A DNA stretch of 64,000 bases from Euborellia annulipes (lineage: Eukaryota; Arthropoda; Insecta; Dermaptera; Anisolabididae): assembly GCA_023213315.1 (NCBI GenBank), contig JAKCPI010000872.1:372001-436000 (forward strand), given 5' to 3'. Positions 10,501-21,777 of this stretch are shown one piece after another (positions within the stretch are counted from its first letter, which is position 1; each line of letters begins with the position of its first letter). A program made the position numbers and the translations under genes. A model generated the notes under the pieces. The model ran no database searches and was not told the origin of the DNA. It worked only from the letters and a program-made list of their open reading frames with translations.

Positions 10501-10993
10501 CTCATGATTAAAGTTTTCTTATGAGGCACTGTCTCCTCTAAGTGTCCACTCAGTAATATTGCTATTCCTCAAATCTCTCCCTGGACTGTTATTTCTTATT
10601 TTGGTGTTTTTATTGATGTTTCCATTGAGGAGCAAGTTGGCTCGTTATATTTCTTTCAAATTTTAAATATTTTCCTATTTCTTCTATACAAATCAAATTC
10701 GCGCCCCTCGAGTATTCGTACTTTACGGATGTACTTTTTTTAGTTTTTTACAATTTTATAAAAAAAAGACCAAGCTCCTGCTCGGTCACTCCGGAACTTA
10801 TGATTAATTGTGCATTTCAATTAAATCTTTATAAATTATTTCATTTCTTCTTCAATAGATGAAATTATCTGAAAGAGCCCGGTTTTAATTTTGATTGTTT
10901 AAAAAAACTAAATAAGATTAATCGAAAGAATTTATGAAACTCCTCAAGCCGTGTTGCTTTCTTTGAGTGATTAATTAAAATTGAACCACTGGC

Positions 10994-11165
10994 CTGAGAA
11001 ATTCCCTTTTTGAGACCGAAATGCCTTTGAAATTATTTTATCTAAAATTAAAAATTCTTATTTCTATGGTCCAAAGATATATAGTGATTAGGTTGAGTCT
11101 CGTTCGACGTCTTTGGCTGCTGTTTGAGTTTGGCCTGAAAAAGGCAGCTACCTCGTAGACCGAAA
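10994..11165 (+). ncRNA. Two degenerate hammerhead-like motifs in tandem
   Basis: GGCCTGAGAA with GACCGAAATG at 11013-11023, and GGCCTGAAAA with GACCGAAATG at 11157-11167, about 140 bp apart. The second has an internal stem CTAC/GTAG and GG/CC. The first box departs from CUGANGA in both, so these are probably decayed Penelope-like terminal repeats in tandem. Confidence 0.35.
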
Positions 11166-11560
11166 TGTCGTTTTTATAGGAAGTCAGACTCGACGATAGG
11201 ATGTCAGCTCGCCGACCATTGTGTTTTATTATATTTGATTTTTATACATGCTTTCATTAGCTTCCTTCTCATTATATTATAAATGGGTTGACTTTGTCGA
11301 ATTCCATCTTCACATTGTTATCATAAGATTATTTAGTAATATTAATGTCATCAAGCACCACACAAAGATAAATCATAAATAATCTTTGCAATTTGAGCTA
11401 TATTCTGATTTATTTCCTTAAAAAAATATAATAATTTTTTTTTATGCTTTAAATAATTTATTTTATTAATTAATTATACATCCCGCCTTTCTTGTTGGTT
11501 CAATTCTTCGATTAATAATAAATTTACCAACATATTATTCAAATTTGTCTGACAGATCAA

Positions 11561-11850
11561 ATGTGTGTGAAATGTATTGCTTCCATATCGAACTGTCAAA
11601 GTAAAAGTAACCTCACTTTTTGGTTAAAGGCGGCCATTTTTCATGAGCGCCTGAGCGGTGAGCGAAATTTAATGTCGGGAACCAGCGGCGAGCGGCGAGC
11701 GGTGAGCGTCAAAAGTTGTCGCTCTACCGCTCAGGCTTATCTAGCCAGCAGCCATCCAAATACATTGAAACCAATACATACAAAAAAGTTGAGCGAATTC
11801 GCTATGCCGCCCAACGCTCGTATCGTACCCGAGGCCTGAGATTTCTTTTA
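11561..11850. other. Locally GC-richer block, unidentified
   Basis: A run rich in GAGCGGTGAGCG and GCGGCGAGCGGCGAGCG words overlaps two weak frames (92 and 63 codons). Neither protein is recognisable. It is probably the interior of another decayed repeat. Confidence 0.3.
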
Positions 11851-11923
11851 TTTGTTAAAATATTTATACAATTAGATATTACTTCATGTACCCGAAAAAA
11901 GATATAAGGGTGTGCCGCCGGGA

Positions 11924-12004
11924 TACAATCAAATATTTGATTGTATCTTCTTCTGTATTTATAGTTGAAGATACAATCAAATATTTGATTGTATCTTCAA
12001 CTAT
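11924..12004. repeat. Duplicated palindrome
   Basis: The 26-bp palindrome whose core is ATACAATCAAATATTTGATT occurs twice, about 46 bp apart, with TTGAAGATAC spacers that extend the symmetry. Confidence 0.75.
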
Positions 12005-12030
12005 AAAAACAACGTTTTTAAATATTATAA

Positions 12031-12218
12031 CGCCCGGGAGCCGTGGCTCAGTGGGAAGACATTAGCTTCTCGCACCGGAGTCCCGGGTTCGCTTCCCATC
12101 CCAAGCGAGAAAAATTTATTTCATTTGATTTGACTACAAATCATTTGAAATAAATAGGGATGGGGTCTAAATGGCCTTAGATGCCGAGAAGGACCTTAAA
12201 AAAAAAAAAAAAAAAAAA
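12031..12218 (+). mobile_element. tRNA-derived SINE family A, intact copy
   Basis: Box A TGGCTCAGTGGG is at 12044-12055 and box B GGTTCGCTTCC at 12086-12096. A unique body follows (AAATAGGGATGGGGTCTAAA), then an A-tail. Direct flanks AATATTATAA sit on both sides, consistent with L1/RTE-type target-primed insertion. Other copies: 42630 (+), 13487 (3' half) and 61711 (3' half, reverse). It is a SINE, not a functional tRNA gene. Confidence 0.9.
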
Positions 12219-12345
12219 AAATATTATAAGAAATTTTAAAACCTGTATATATATCATCATATTATCTAAATAGAATACATAGAATAAATAATGTCATCTA
12301 TGTATCATTATACAGACTTAACCTCTCTCTCATTAGAACTGTTCA

Positions 12346-12378
12346 CTGAGGATGGGTGAATAAATTTTACCCGAAACG
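12346..12378 (+). ncRNA. Hammerhead-ribozyme-like core, best stem II
   Basis: CTGAGGA, then U, then stem GGGUGAA/UUUACCC (seven pairs including one G-U) with loop UAAAU, then GAAAC. Downstream CGTCTGAACG can form a short stem III, and flanking CTGT and ACAG could start stem I. Activity is inferred only. Confidence 0.55.
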
Positions 12379-12658
12379 TCTGAACGTTCACAGAGTATCG
12401 AGAGTGTTTTTCATTTTGGCTGCCTGCATTTCCATATCCTATTTACATATATTTCCAGCCATTAAATATTATTATTAAAAAGAAAATAAATTTATTTTTT
12501 TGAAAATTAAAAAAAAAAAAAATTTTTTTAATAGATGAAAATATAAAAAAATAAAATTTATTTTTTTTAATTAAAATATAAATTAATTTCTGTTAAATAA
12601 ATTTTATTTTGTCAACTGGTCCTTGATTTTGCCCCTTGGCTACGCCCCTGCTGGTATC

Positions 12659-13350
12659 TGTTCATTCGATTAATGTAGAACGCAAAATAAAATCAACCTT
12701 CCCCGCAGCAAAAAAAATCTTTAAAATAATTATATTAAGACATTAAAATTTCAATTAATTTAAAGATTTAGATGAAATCAAAATGTTTATTAATTTTAAT
12801 TATTGAAATTAAATTGCTTTAATTGTTTTTCTTTTTATTACTGGTATATGGCATCTTTAGGCATTCATCTAGACTCCTTTGTTAATACACTGCGCGTTCC
12901 TGATCTATTATTTTATTGAAATCTGAAACAATTCCGGTTTTAACCAAAGAATAGAATAATTGTAGTTCTGTTTTGGTAAGATGAATGCTATAGTAAGACA
13001 ACGAAATCATTTATATAATGTTTAAATATATATATTGTTTAGGCTTTCACCCGGCTAAATTAGTTCGGTCAAGTTAAAGAGAGCGCCAGGGTCGTCAGTG
13101 TTGAGGCAAATGACTCATCTCATCAGCTTGACTATGCCTCAGCCGTCTGCCCATCATGCTTTCTTTCCTGTCATGGGGTTGTAACTCACAGGTTTTGACA
13201 GCTGAAAAGTTTCTCATGCAGTTCGACTGTGCCGCTAGCGTCGAATCTTGACTCCGCCCACCAAAGCCCCTTCCCTTCGTTTGAAAAGCAACATGCATCT
13301 CAACCATAGCTGCATCGTCACGAGCTGCATAGATAATTTTCCATTCCATT
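12659..13350. other. Spacer, no recognised feature
   Basis: The AT-rich left part is followed by a GC-moderate stretch (13080-13350) whose 109-codon minus frame (13095-13424) runs into the adjacent MITE and shows no known domain. Confidence 0.4.
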
Positions 13351-13355
13351 TTCCA

Positions 13356-13615
13356 CAGGGGCGGATTAAAGGGGGGGGGGGCGGTGGGGGCGATCGCCCC
13401 CCCCCCCCCCGAAAAGAAATTCAAAAAGTTATAAAAACTAGCAATCTAAAGAAATTATGATTTCCGCTCTTTAATTTCAATTGAATTTGATACCAATCAA
13501 TTTAAATAAATAGGAAAAGGGTCTAAATGGCTATAGATGCCGACAAAGTCCTTAAATTAAAAAAAAAAAAAAAAAAAAAACCGCCCCCCTACAAAATTGC
13601 ATTAATCTGCCACTG
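13356..13615. mobile_element. hAT-type MITE, 260 bp, containing a SINE A 3' end
   Basis: TIRs CAGGGGCGGATTAA and TTAATCTGCCACTG. The flanks ATTTTCCA (13348-13355) and ATATTCCA (13616-13623) are an 8-bp TSD with one mismatch. G10 and C14 tracts lie just inside the left end. The 13487-13580 portion is the 3' half of SINE A with its A-tail. Confidence 0.85.
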
Positions 13616-13817
13616 ATATTCCATACAAATCACAAGTGCTTTGTGAACTTGTAGATTCTCAAATTTGTTTTTCTTTTATTATTATTATTGTTTTTATCAA
13701 TTTTAATTTATTTTATTAAAAAAAAAAGTTTTATAAATGTAGTATATGCAATGATACAGGAAAGGAAACTAGATTGCATCGTTTTTCTAGTTCGCCAAAG
13801 GTGTTTATTAAAGCTTT

Positions 13818-13957
13818 TGTGATTTGTATTATAATTATTATTATGGCAGTTTTTAATTATAAACCACATTTGTACAAATTATTTATTAAAAATAATATAT
13901 ACAAATGTGGTCTATAATTAAAAACTGTCATAATAATAATAATACAACCCACAAAGG
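13818..13957. repeat. Foldback repeat
   Basis: Arms around TGGTTTATAATTAAAAACTG and its complement, with (AAT)n outer ends. A related single arm lies at 58806-58862, so this is a dispersed family. Confidence 0.7.
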
Positions 13958-14739
13958 CTATAATAAATACATTCGTGATATAAATCTGTTGATTTTTATT
14001 CCATTTTATAAATTTCATTCATGTTGAATGATAGCAATGTATCTTATACTTATTTATGTAGATAAATGTGAATTATAATGAGAAAAAAAATTAAAATCTC
14101 TTCACTGAAATTATATTTTTTCTCTTTTATTTTAATACCCTATGCTTCTATATATATTCGACTTCATTAAACAAGAATTTTTATTAAAATAAAAAAAATA
14201 AAAATATTAATATTTCAATATATTTTGGTATTGAATGATTTGGGAGAGCATATTGATGGGCGGAGCCAAGAGCCGAGCCATGCTTCGAACGCCACCTATA
14301 TATCTGCCTCAGAAATGTTTGACAAGTTTTACAGACTTTCCAATCTATATTATCTGTTTCCTGTTTTGATTATCAAGGGAGCAACATGTTTTAGATCGGC
14401 CACTTTTGAGTGGCCACTAGGGGTATGACTTTTTGGCTTTTTTTTTTTAAGATTTCCTGTATCACGACCCAATGAACCTTTATCTATTAATGACTATAAA
14501 TAAAAAATAATATAAAATAAAATAAATAAAAACTATTTAAAATTTAAGTTTTGACTGGGTTAATCCTCTGCATGATAATTTGCTATGCCAAATGGAGTCT
14601 TAATTTTTTTAACATAACACAAAAATAAGATGAAAATAAATAAAAATCTTCAGGACTATAAATTGGATGTAAAAGGGATGTAGAATATATTAAAGACATA
14701 TTCCTGGGTAGCACGGGACCAAAACGGGATGTAAGATTC

Positions 14740-14830
14740 GTCCTGACAGTACGTACATAAGATGTGCTGTTTGGATCGCACGAGCCCTAGACAGGATCTA
14801 AACGGGACATCTTATGTACGTACGCAGGTG
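14740..14830. repeat. Stem-loop repeat with GTACGTACATAAGATGT arms
   Basis: GTACGTACATAAGATGT near 14751 pairs with ACATCTTATGTACGTAC near 14808. The surrounding 14700-14890 has repeated CGGGATGTAAG and GGGACA words and is richer in GC than its flanks. It looks like an unclassified MITE. Confidence 0.55.
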
Positions 14831-15054
14831 TGGAATCGGTACATACGATGTAGGTACATTGAGGGACAATATTATGTCCCACCCTGAGGCCTACCTCACT
14901 TTAGAGCCCTGCGCGTAGGCAACCATTTCTAGCGCTTTATATTATAGTAATGATATTTATTTTTTGGCAAATCATTTTTATTTAAGTATAAAGACAGAGA
15001 CAGGGGCCCAAGGGGCTCAAGCCCCCTCCCCTCCCCTTAATGTTGAGGGAAGAG

Positions 15055-15475
15055 AAAATAAGTCATCTTTGTAATCAGCAATCCATTAAAATGTATATAA
15101 AGACTTATTGCTTGTATAAGCTTATATAAAGAAAAAATATTTTTTGACCCTTTGAGTAAGGGGTAGTTTATCCCATCTATATATTTTGTAAAAATAAATG
15201 ACATTTTTGTAACGAGTGACCTTTAAAATGTATATAAAGACACATTACTTGTAATAATTAAAGTAAAGTTTTTTTGACACCTTAAGTAAGGGGTAGTTCA
15301 CCCCATGAATGTTTTTGTAAAAATAAATGTCATCTTTGGAATCAGCATCCATTAAAATGTATATAAAGACATATTGCTTGTAATTACCAAAAAAAATATA
15401 TTTTTTTGCTCCCTTCGGTAAGGGGTAGTTCACCCCATGTATGTTTTTTGTAAAAATAAATGCCTTTTTGTAAAA
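15055..15475 (+). repeat. About 132-bp tandem repeat, three units
   Basis: Each unit contains TTAAAATGTATATAAAGACA, TTGCTTGTA, a T-run, AAGTAAGGGGTAGTT and TTTTGTAAAAATAAATG. Units begin near 15085, 15221 and 15350. The same GGGTAGTTTACTCCATGTATG words appear at 22875 and 27345, linking this array to that dispersed family. Confidence 0.8.
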
Positions 15476-15479
15476 CGCA

Positions 15480-18400
15480 TATTTTTTTGATTTTTTGACA
15501 TATGTTTTTCTTTATATTTCACACATCATAATCTTTTTTCAACTTTGTCAAGGGGTAATTTCAACCCCTTTCAGTAAAAATATGAAAATAATGAAGGCTA
15601 TAGAAGAACATATGATGTATGTATAGTTTTAATTTTGTAAAAATCCGCCCAAAAAAAGATAATTATGGCCGCTTTTTTTCGATTTCAGCCCACTGTGCGG
15701 CGCTTGTTTTTAATAAAAATCTTTGACCTGATAAAGTTTGATTTCTTTTTTTTATTTTTGGTAAATAATTTCATCTTTGAAATATCATAACATTTTTACT
15801 TTTATTTTTTTTAAATTTGTCTAAGGTCTTTTTTTATATTTATACATGTACTAATTTTATTTGTTTTGTTTTAGTTGTTACTTCTCATTTGGAGAAAAAA
15901 TTTAAGATGGACTTATTTTTTTTAGAAATTTGAAATTGATTAATTACTTGTTTTTTTTTCTTTTCGTTAATTATTTATCCATTTGTTTTGCCGCCCATGA
16001 AATTTGGTCCAAGGGACGCAAACGTCTTAATTATTATGGCTGATTTTCAAAAGATTTGGTCCAGTGGAAGCTAAAAAATCCATGGTTCGCGATAATAATT
16101 TACCGCTCCCTAGGGGCCGATTAACTCCTTGTTAAAACCTTCTAGGACTATAAATTTGCCAAACATCATCCTAATCCGATAAATATTTCCAGAGATATAA
16201 GCAAAATGAAAAGCAACACACACACGTGCGAACATTAATATTTTTTCAGCTGTGCCCTTCTTTTTCAATATAATTATCATTAGCTGCTTAGCTCTTAGCT
16301 CTTTGTAAAACCTACAAACTTACAAGCTTACAATATATTTTTTATTATCATCATATTAAAAACATATGATTGTAATATTTTATCTTTTTTTTTTTGTTAT
16401 CAAATGTTAACATATCCCCTTTGTCCCTGGATTATATATGTATATCGATGTTTGAAAATAAATCCCATTTTGTTTAATTCCTTTATCAGGATTTATTCAT
16501 GGCAGTGCCATTCTTCTTGAGGGTTCTTTTAGACCTGTACGCTCAATGGCAATGAATTTTTTTTTAACATAAATCGGCTTAAGTACTTTAATTAAAAATG
16601 TCTCGTGTGAACAATAAAGGGACAAAACATGAACAATAAAAAAAAAAATGGAAATGAGCGTTAAAAATATCGATACAGACAAACAATAATTTGAAAAGGG
16701 AATGGAAAGAGAGAGAGCTAGAGCGTACTATTAATTCATAATTCATTAATAAGGAGACGAAAGCATTTTAATTCGGGCTTTGCAGGGCTCTACAGGGTGG
16801 TCTTTGTGTCATTTGAATGTCGCCTTGAGACGGAGTTAATTTCAAGCCTTCCTGATGTCTTGGTCTCTTTTAATCATCTCTCTGGCTAATCTACACTTGT
16901 CTCTACAAGCCTTCATTCCATCTGCGGAATATGTCTCGAATCTAATTCACTTCCCCTACCAGCCCATCCAAACTGCAATATTTCGTTCCGTGACATACTC
17001 AACCTTCTATAATATTTAAAATATTAAATTAAAATATTTATTTGCTTAGTCAGGTGAGAGTTGGAGAAATAAAATATTCACTCTCGCTTTATTTTCATTG
17101 AAATAAGAAAATAAAAATCATAAATAAATAAAATTTTGATTCAAATAATTTTAATCATTTCGAATTTTTGTTGGAAAAAGGAAAAAAAATTACTGGTTTG
17201 GAAAAAATAACTTATAAATATAGTAGAAAGTACAGAAGGTAACATCCCGAAGTAATACAATATATTGATACAAATAAATGCATTAAAAATATATGAGCAG
17301 TGTTTTTAATTAATTTTCACCCTCATAATGTTTCAACTAGAGCCAACGGTTAAATTTAATTTAGAAATTACACAATCATTGGCTGATCAATCAGGAATCA
17401 GAATATGAAAAATAAAATGAATCAGTAAAATAAATAACTTTTGCTCAAAATTATGATTTTATATACAATTTTTGAATGTGTTAACTTCGTTATTTAAAAC
17501 ATAGACAACAGTATTTCCCTTTTATTCACAGAAAACGTAGGGGGTGAGAATATCTAATTCTACACTGAAGTCCATCAGTAAAGTCCCAAGTCAATTTATA
17601 TTTAGAGCGAATTATTTAATCAATCTGTGCTTCATTTTTGACAAAATAAAAATAATCTAATTAGCTAGGGTTAATTATTTTTATTGAATTCTGTCCTGAG
17701 GAATAAAGGATGATTTATCAAATCAAACAAATGAACTGAAAAAAACATTTCATATTTCGTTAGCAAAAAAAAAAAAAAAAAAAATTTCATAATATCTTAA
17801 AAAAATAAATAAATTTTAAAGCGACATATCTATTATTAATTAACAACTTTGATTAAAAAATGAGCCTCTAGACGTGGCATCCATTTTTAGAGAATAGCTG
17901 GAGCTCTTTTTTTCGACACCGCGCCCTAATCCTGTTTGGCAGTACGTTATGAGTTCCATGAAAAGGATATAAAAATACAATTCTTTTTTTTTTTTTTTTT
18001 AATTTATTAAGTTCTAACATGTCACAATGATCTTCGAGCAATATATTATCTGAGAATCGAAAATTTCAAAATTCGAATATCGCAGAGGAAATTCAATTAA
18101 AAGTTTTTTTTCTCTCTCTCTCTCTCTCTCTCGCTTTTTCCAGACTCTCTTTTTTTAACAAGGAAAAATCAATTTTTATTATAAATATATTTCTGAATGT
18201 ATTAGAGATTGACGCTTCAATGATATTTTAAAGATATTTAAATATTAATATTGCGCCAATAATGCGACACTTGAATATCCTATAAAAAAAAGAGGCGGAT
18301 AAAATTGTAATATAATTAATTCCTAAATTTAAATTCAATAAATACACTATTAATAATTTTACTCTGCATATTTACTATTAGCCTTGACTCTAGTTTATCA

Positions 18401-19080
18401 TTTCCAGAACAAACACATTCCTTTATGGAACGTTCCCATCTCATATTCTCATATAGTGTCTTTATTTATTTTTTAAATTATTATGTTATTTTATCATCAT
18501 AATACTTATATTAACATTATATATAAAAATCTTATAATATGGAGATTGTGCGGTCAAGTCAAATGGTCCTAGTACTTTGGATTAATATATAGTATACTCT
18601 AATAAATTGGAATATAGAAATGACACATTTATACAAGACTACTCAATAATTAATTCCGCTACCCATCTAAGAAAAATTCAGGGATAAACTCAAGTTGTTT
18701 TCAAATTTATAGATCTAAAGGATTGTTCTATGATTTAAGCATCAATTAATTATACTCAAGGAAAAGTTTAGGCAGCGCCTCTGGAAATGTAAGCCTGCAT
18801 GATTCATGCAAGCGTCAATATTGACCTTAGCTGCTCGCCCCTAAATGACCTGATTGTTGGTGATTAGGCTTTATGTCACCGAGATGTAATTTCACTAATT
18901 TCGTTTTTTTATTCATAAGTATTCAATATTAGATAGAAATCATGCCAATGAAACGCGTTTGATTGACGTCTAAAATATAGTCTAATATTAAAATAAATTA
19001 TTAAAAAGCTCTCACTTAGTTATTTGAATTAATTTTATTTTTTAACAAATGAAAAAAATATAAGAAACTAATAACTGTAA
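15480..19080. other. 3.6 kb of mostly unidentified AT-rich DNA
   Basis: No domain, TIR pair or SINE was recognised. It includes a (TC)n microsatellite at 18112-18133 and less AT-biased, possibly single-copy stretches at 16780-17000 and 18770-18900. The frames here are short and unrecognised. Confidence 0.5.
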
Positions 19081-19119
19081 TCAGGGTCGTTGGAAGTGGG
19101 GGGGGGGGGTATGGGAATT

Positions 19120-19354
19120 CCAACTCCGCCCCCTCTGGGAGTTTTATTGAAGCATTCAAATTTTGCTGATATCTTATTATTTCTCATTAACTTATTTATA
19201 ATTTTTCGGGATTTCAGCGGGGGGGGGGGGCGGGGCGGAGTTAGACTTTCCATACTCCACCCCCCCACACTGAAATCCCCAAAAATTATAAATAAATTAA
19301 TGAGAAATAATAAGATATCAGCAAAATTGGAATGCTTCAATAAAACTCCCAGAA
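19120..19354. repeat. Foldback with about 90-bp arms and G/C-run loop
   Basis: Left arm from CTGGGAGTTTTATTGAAGCA near 19136 to TTTCAGCGGGGG; the complement runs from about 19259 to 19352. The loop has G12 and C7 tracts. Open frames on both strands (90 and 137 codons) are products of the palindrome. Confidence 0.85.
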
Positions 19355-19359
19355 TAAGA

Positions 19360-19392
19360 CGTTTCCGCCTGAATTTATTTGGCCATCTTCAG
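19360..19392 (-). ncRNA. Hammerhead-like motif, degenerate
   Basis: The minus strand reads CTGAAGA, then TGGCC..AGGC, then GGAAACGTC. The boxes fit CUGANGA and GAAA but stem II is weak. It lies next to the foldback at 19120-19354. Confidence 0.35.
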
Positions 19393-19767
19393 TTATTGGA
19401 AATGATATTTATTTATTTATTTTCACACGCTGACAACAGCATAATGCCACTTATTGGCAGGTTACAAAAAAATAACATATCATACAATTTTCAATTTATT
19501 TAATTACATCCTTCAAAATTTTAGATGGCCGGAAGAAAAAGTCTAGTTGATTATATTCCCTATCAAAAAGCTCGCATCTCTTAAGAAAATTATTGTATTT
19601 CTAGGGTGCTGTAAATAGAATAGGTCGCGGCTTCGAGTGGTCATTAAAGGGGTGTGGAAGTTTAGAAGGGACAATGAATAAGGATCATCGACAATTTCCT
19701 GTACAAGACTTGTTGGAAATATTTTCCTACCTTTAAGTTGCTCGGCTTCAGGAGAGTTGGTTGTCAG

Positions 19768-19949
19768 CATGGGCGTAACTAGGGGGGTGCTGGGAGGAGG
19801 CCTGGCCCCCCAAAAAAAAGGCTCGTGCCCCCCCCCCCCAGAAAGCTCCTTGCTCCAAGAAAAATTGAGAAAATATGGGGCTTTCCGGGCCCACCGGAGG
19901 TTAGCTGGTCCCATGGCCCCCCCAGCCAAATTCTCTAGTTACCCCCATG
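19768..19949. mobile_element. hAT-type MITE, 182 bp, TSD GTTGTCAG
   Basis: Termini CATGGGCGTAACTAG and CTAGTTACCCCCATG, with TSD GTTGTCAG at 19760-19767 and 19950-19957. It is the same family as 815-992, in the opposite orientation: both share the block TTGAGAAAATATGGGGCTTT or its complement. Confidence 0.95.
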
Positions 19950-20056
19950 GTTGTCAGGTCAGCTGTTGAGCATTTTTGACTGACAATTGTGAGCGAGGCT
20001 CGAGTGCTCGAACACAAGCGGAGAGGTAGGGGAAATATTTCAACTCAAAATTGGTT

Positions 20057-20302
20057 TTATATATTTAAAATACCCCCGACCTCATTTGTTAAAATGATGT
20101 TAGAATTTGTAACATCTAATTTTAAATCATCCCAATCTAAACCTAAACGCCAGATTTCTTGAATTATAATTTTTGCTAAAAATATTGTAGGCGACACTAA
20201 CCCTAGGGGTTCGAAGATTTTCGAAAGATTAGATAAACTAGATATTTTAGTACATTTTATTTCAAATGTTTCGATATGATAATTAAAATAGATATATTCC
20301 AT
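20057..20302 (-). pseudogene. BEL/Pao retrotransposon, RT/RNase H junction fragment
   Basis: The minus-strand peptide contains SLSNLSKIFEPLGLVSPTI, AKIIIQEIWRLGLDWDD. This matches the well-known BEL/Pao stretch after the reverse transcriptase (cf. IARIFDPLGL and LQELW..LDWDD). It is collinear with the protease and gag pieces upstream on the same strand (21292-21777 and 22490-22770). It is a short fragment, so the element is dead; the RT palm itself is missing. Confidence 0.85.
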
Positions 20303-20429
20303 ATATCGTTATCTGAGACAGGGTTTTCTATTATGGACATGGACCGGATATTAAGATTGGTTTTATTTAGATGGGTATTTAATTTACCAATGATACAACA
20401 GCCAAAAATGTTGCCCAGGAGGACCTTTG

Positions 20430-20695
20430 ATCCAGTTCCTAAGTATTGATTGGATAACTTTCTCCCCCAATTAAAAAATCAATAGGATTTTTTTTAAAGA
20501 AGCATGGATCAGCAAATTTTAATGATTTTGTGTGATCTGGTATTTCATTAATTGCATTAAGTGGTATATTTTTAATTATCTAAGGATCAACTATTGCCTC
20601 AGTTTTTAATTGAGGCTCATTAGAATTGATTGGAGATATAATACATGTTATTGTTCCTTTGGGACGAATTACACTATTGTCAATCCCATTTATTA
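20430..20695 (-). pseudogene. BEL/Pao pol fragment downstream of protease
   Basis: The minus frame reads RPKGTITCIISPINSNEPQ, then, after a stop, LKFADPCFFKKNPIDFLIGG. The ADP..ID.LIG signature is typical of the BEL/Pao region between protease and RT. At least two in-frame stops are present. Order and strand agree with 21292-21777 (upstream) and 20057-20302 (downstream). Confidence 0.8.
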
Positions 20696-20964
20696 AAGGG
20701 AACATGGGTTATTAAAGTGAAACTTTTATTTTATCCTCCCAAATTTTTTGGCTCTTCTATCAGCATGTCGTTACAAGCCGTGGCGTCAAGTGCCGTGATG
20801 CTACAAGTCATGACGTCACAATCCGTGACGACAAAAATAAGAAAGTTGAAATTTAATATATATATATAACGAATTATAAAAAAAAATTGTTAGATTTAAT
20901 AATTCAATTTTTAAATTGATAAAATATAATTTTTAAATTAATTTAAAATGATTCAAATCTTCAA

Positions 20965-21204
20965 TCTATATATATATATATATATATATATAATTGCGGT
21001 GTGTCCGTCTGTCTGACCGCCCGAGGCAGCTGGCGGGGGGTCCAGGGGGCGTAGCCCCCTGTCTAGACGCCAGCCAGTTTCCCATAATTACGAAAGGGCG
21101 AAGGTCCGCCGCAGGCGGGTCCGAGCCAGCTGGTGGGGGGCTCCAGGGAGGCGAAGCCACCCTGACTAGACGCGCCGCCCGCCGAAGACGGGCGGCGCGG
21201 CTAG
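20965..21204 (+). mobile_element. Non-autonomous Helitron, 240 bp
   Basis: The 5' end is TCTATATATA after an A, followed by (TA)n. The 3' end is a GC-rich hairpin with arms CGCGCCGCCCG and CGGGCGGCGCG (21171-21199), then G-CTAG, and the next base is T. A-TC...CTAG-T with a terminal hairpin is diagnostic of Helitrons. It sits inside the BEL/Pao remnant. The interior has GGGGGTCCAGGGGGCGTAGC-type repeats shared with 61140-61463. Confidence 0.9.
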
Positions 21205-21291
21205 TTACCAAATAAATATTGTTCACGGTTTTTAATATGCCTCTATTGATTTCCCATTATCATTCATCATTTTCCAATTATTAAGTTAAGA

Positions 21292-21777
21292 TTAAAAAAG
21301 CGATTTTAATACCCATAATTGAATAATTTTCTGAAAATTTTCAGTTAAACGCATACGATCCGAAAAAAGTTTCACTTGCATCGTGGTTTCATAAAACCAC
21401 ACAATGATTTTTTTTTTTAATTTTAATAAGTTAGCGAAATTTGAGGTTATAAAACACTCTTCAGCTCCACTATCTAAAAGTGCTCTAGCAACACGAATAT
21501 CGCCATTATTATCTTTGATTTGTATTAAGACAGTAGCTAATAGCCTGGTAGAGAGTTTTGAATCATTTTGAGTTTTACTAATACAACTTTGCACATTTTG
21601 ATGTGAAGTTTTAGGTTCTTTATCTTTTGGTGGGTCATTATTTTGTTTAGGGCCGGTTTTTTCATTTTGGGTAGAAAGAAAACCTATGGGTAGTGTGCAA
21701 TGCAGAAACCCTCTTCCTGAGAATAAACTCTCTTCAGTATTAAGGGTTTTTTGAAGTTTGCTACTAAATAAAGACAT
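21292..21777 (-). pseudogene. BEL/Pao gag-protease fragment
   Basis: A 161-codon minus frame ends in a retroviral-type aspartic protease region: LLATVLIQIKDNNG, then ARALLDSGAEECFITSNFAN. The catalytic motif DSGA (normally D-S/T-G) is intact. The N-terminal half reads as a gag/protease linker. The frame is lost soon after the active site (KKKIIVWFYE onward has no homology I can see). The zinc-knuckle gag fragment lies upstream at 22490-22770, and pol pieces lie downstream beyond the Helitron. BEL/Pao copies encode virus-like-particle retrotransposons; this one lacks RT, RNase H and integrase continuity and cannot be active. Confidence 0.85.

Larger units (their letters stand above)
8764..12650. 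mobile_element. hAT-type element or composite, 3.9 kb, TSD CTGGTATC
   Basis: The left terminus CAGGGGCGTAGCGAAG and right terminus CTTGGCTACGCCCCTG are complementary except for one base. They are bounded by a perfect 8-bp TSD CTGGTATC (8756-8763 and 12651-12658). No hAT transposase frame is visible. Younger insertions inside include a MITE (9943), hammerhead-like motifs (10994-11165 and 12346) and a SINE (12031), so the original element was shorter. Confidence 0.85.

Noticed and set aside
12044..12096. Functional tRNA gene
   Set aside because: A and B boxes are present, but there is no cloverleaf-complete 3' acceptor and it is followed by a SINE body and A-tail with TSDs.
14225..14428. 67-codon frame as a real small gene
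   Set aside because: No domain, no splice or poly-A signals, and typical chance length for this composition.
19068..19503. 90- and 137-codon frames on both strands
   Set aside because: They are the two faces of a palindrome and so resemble each other.
20966..21226. Arg/Ala/Pro-rich frames at the GC-rich block
   Set aside because: They overlap a Helitron end and its hairpins; composition follows GC content.
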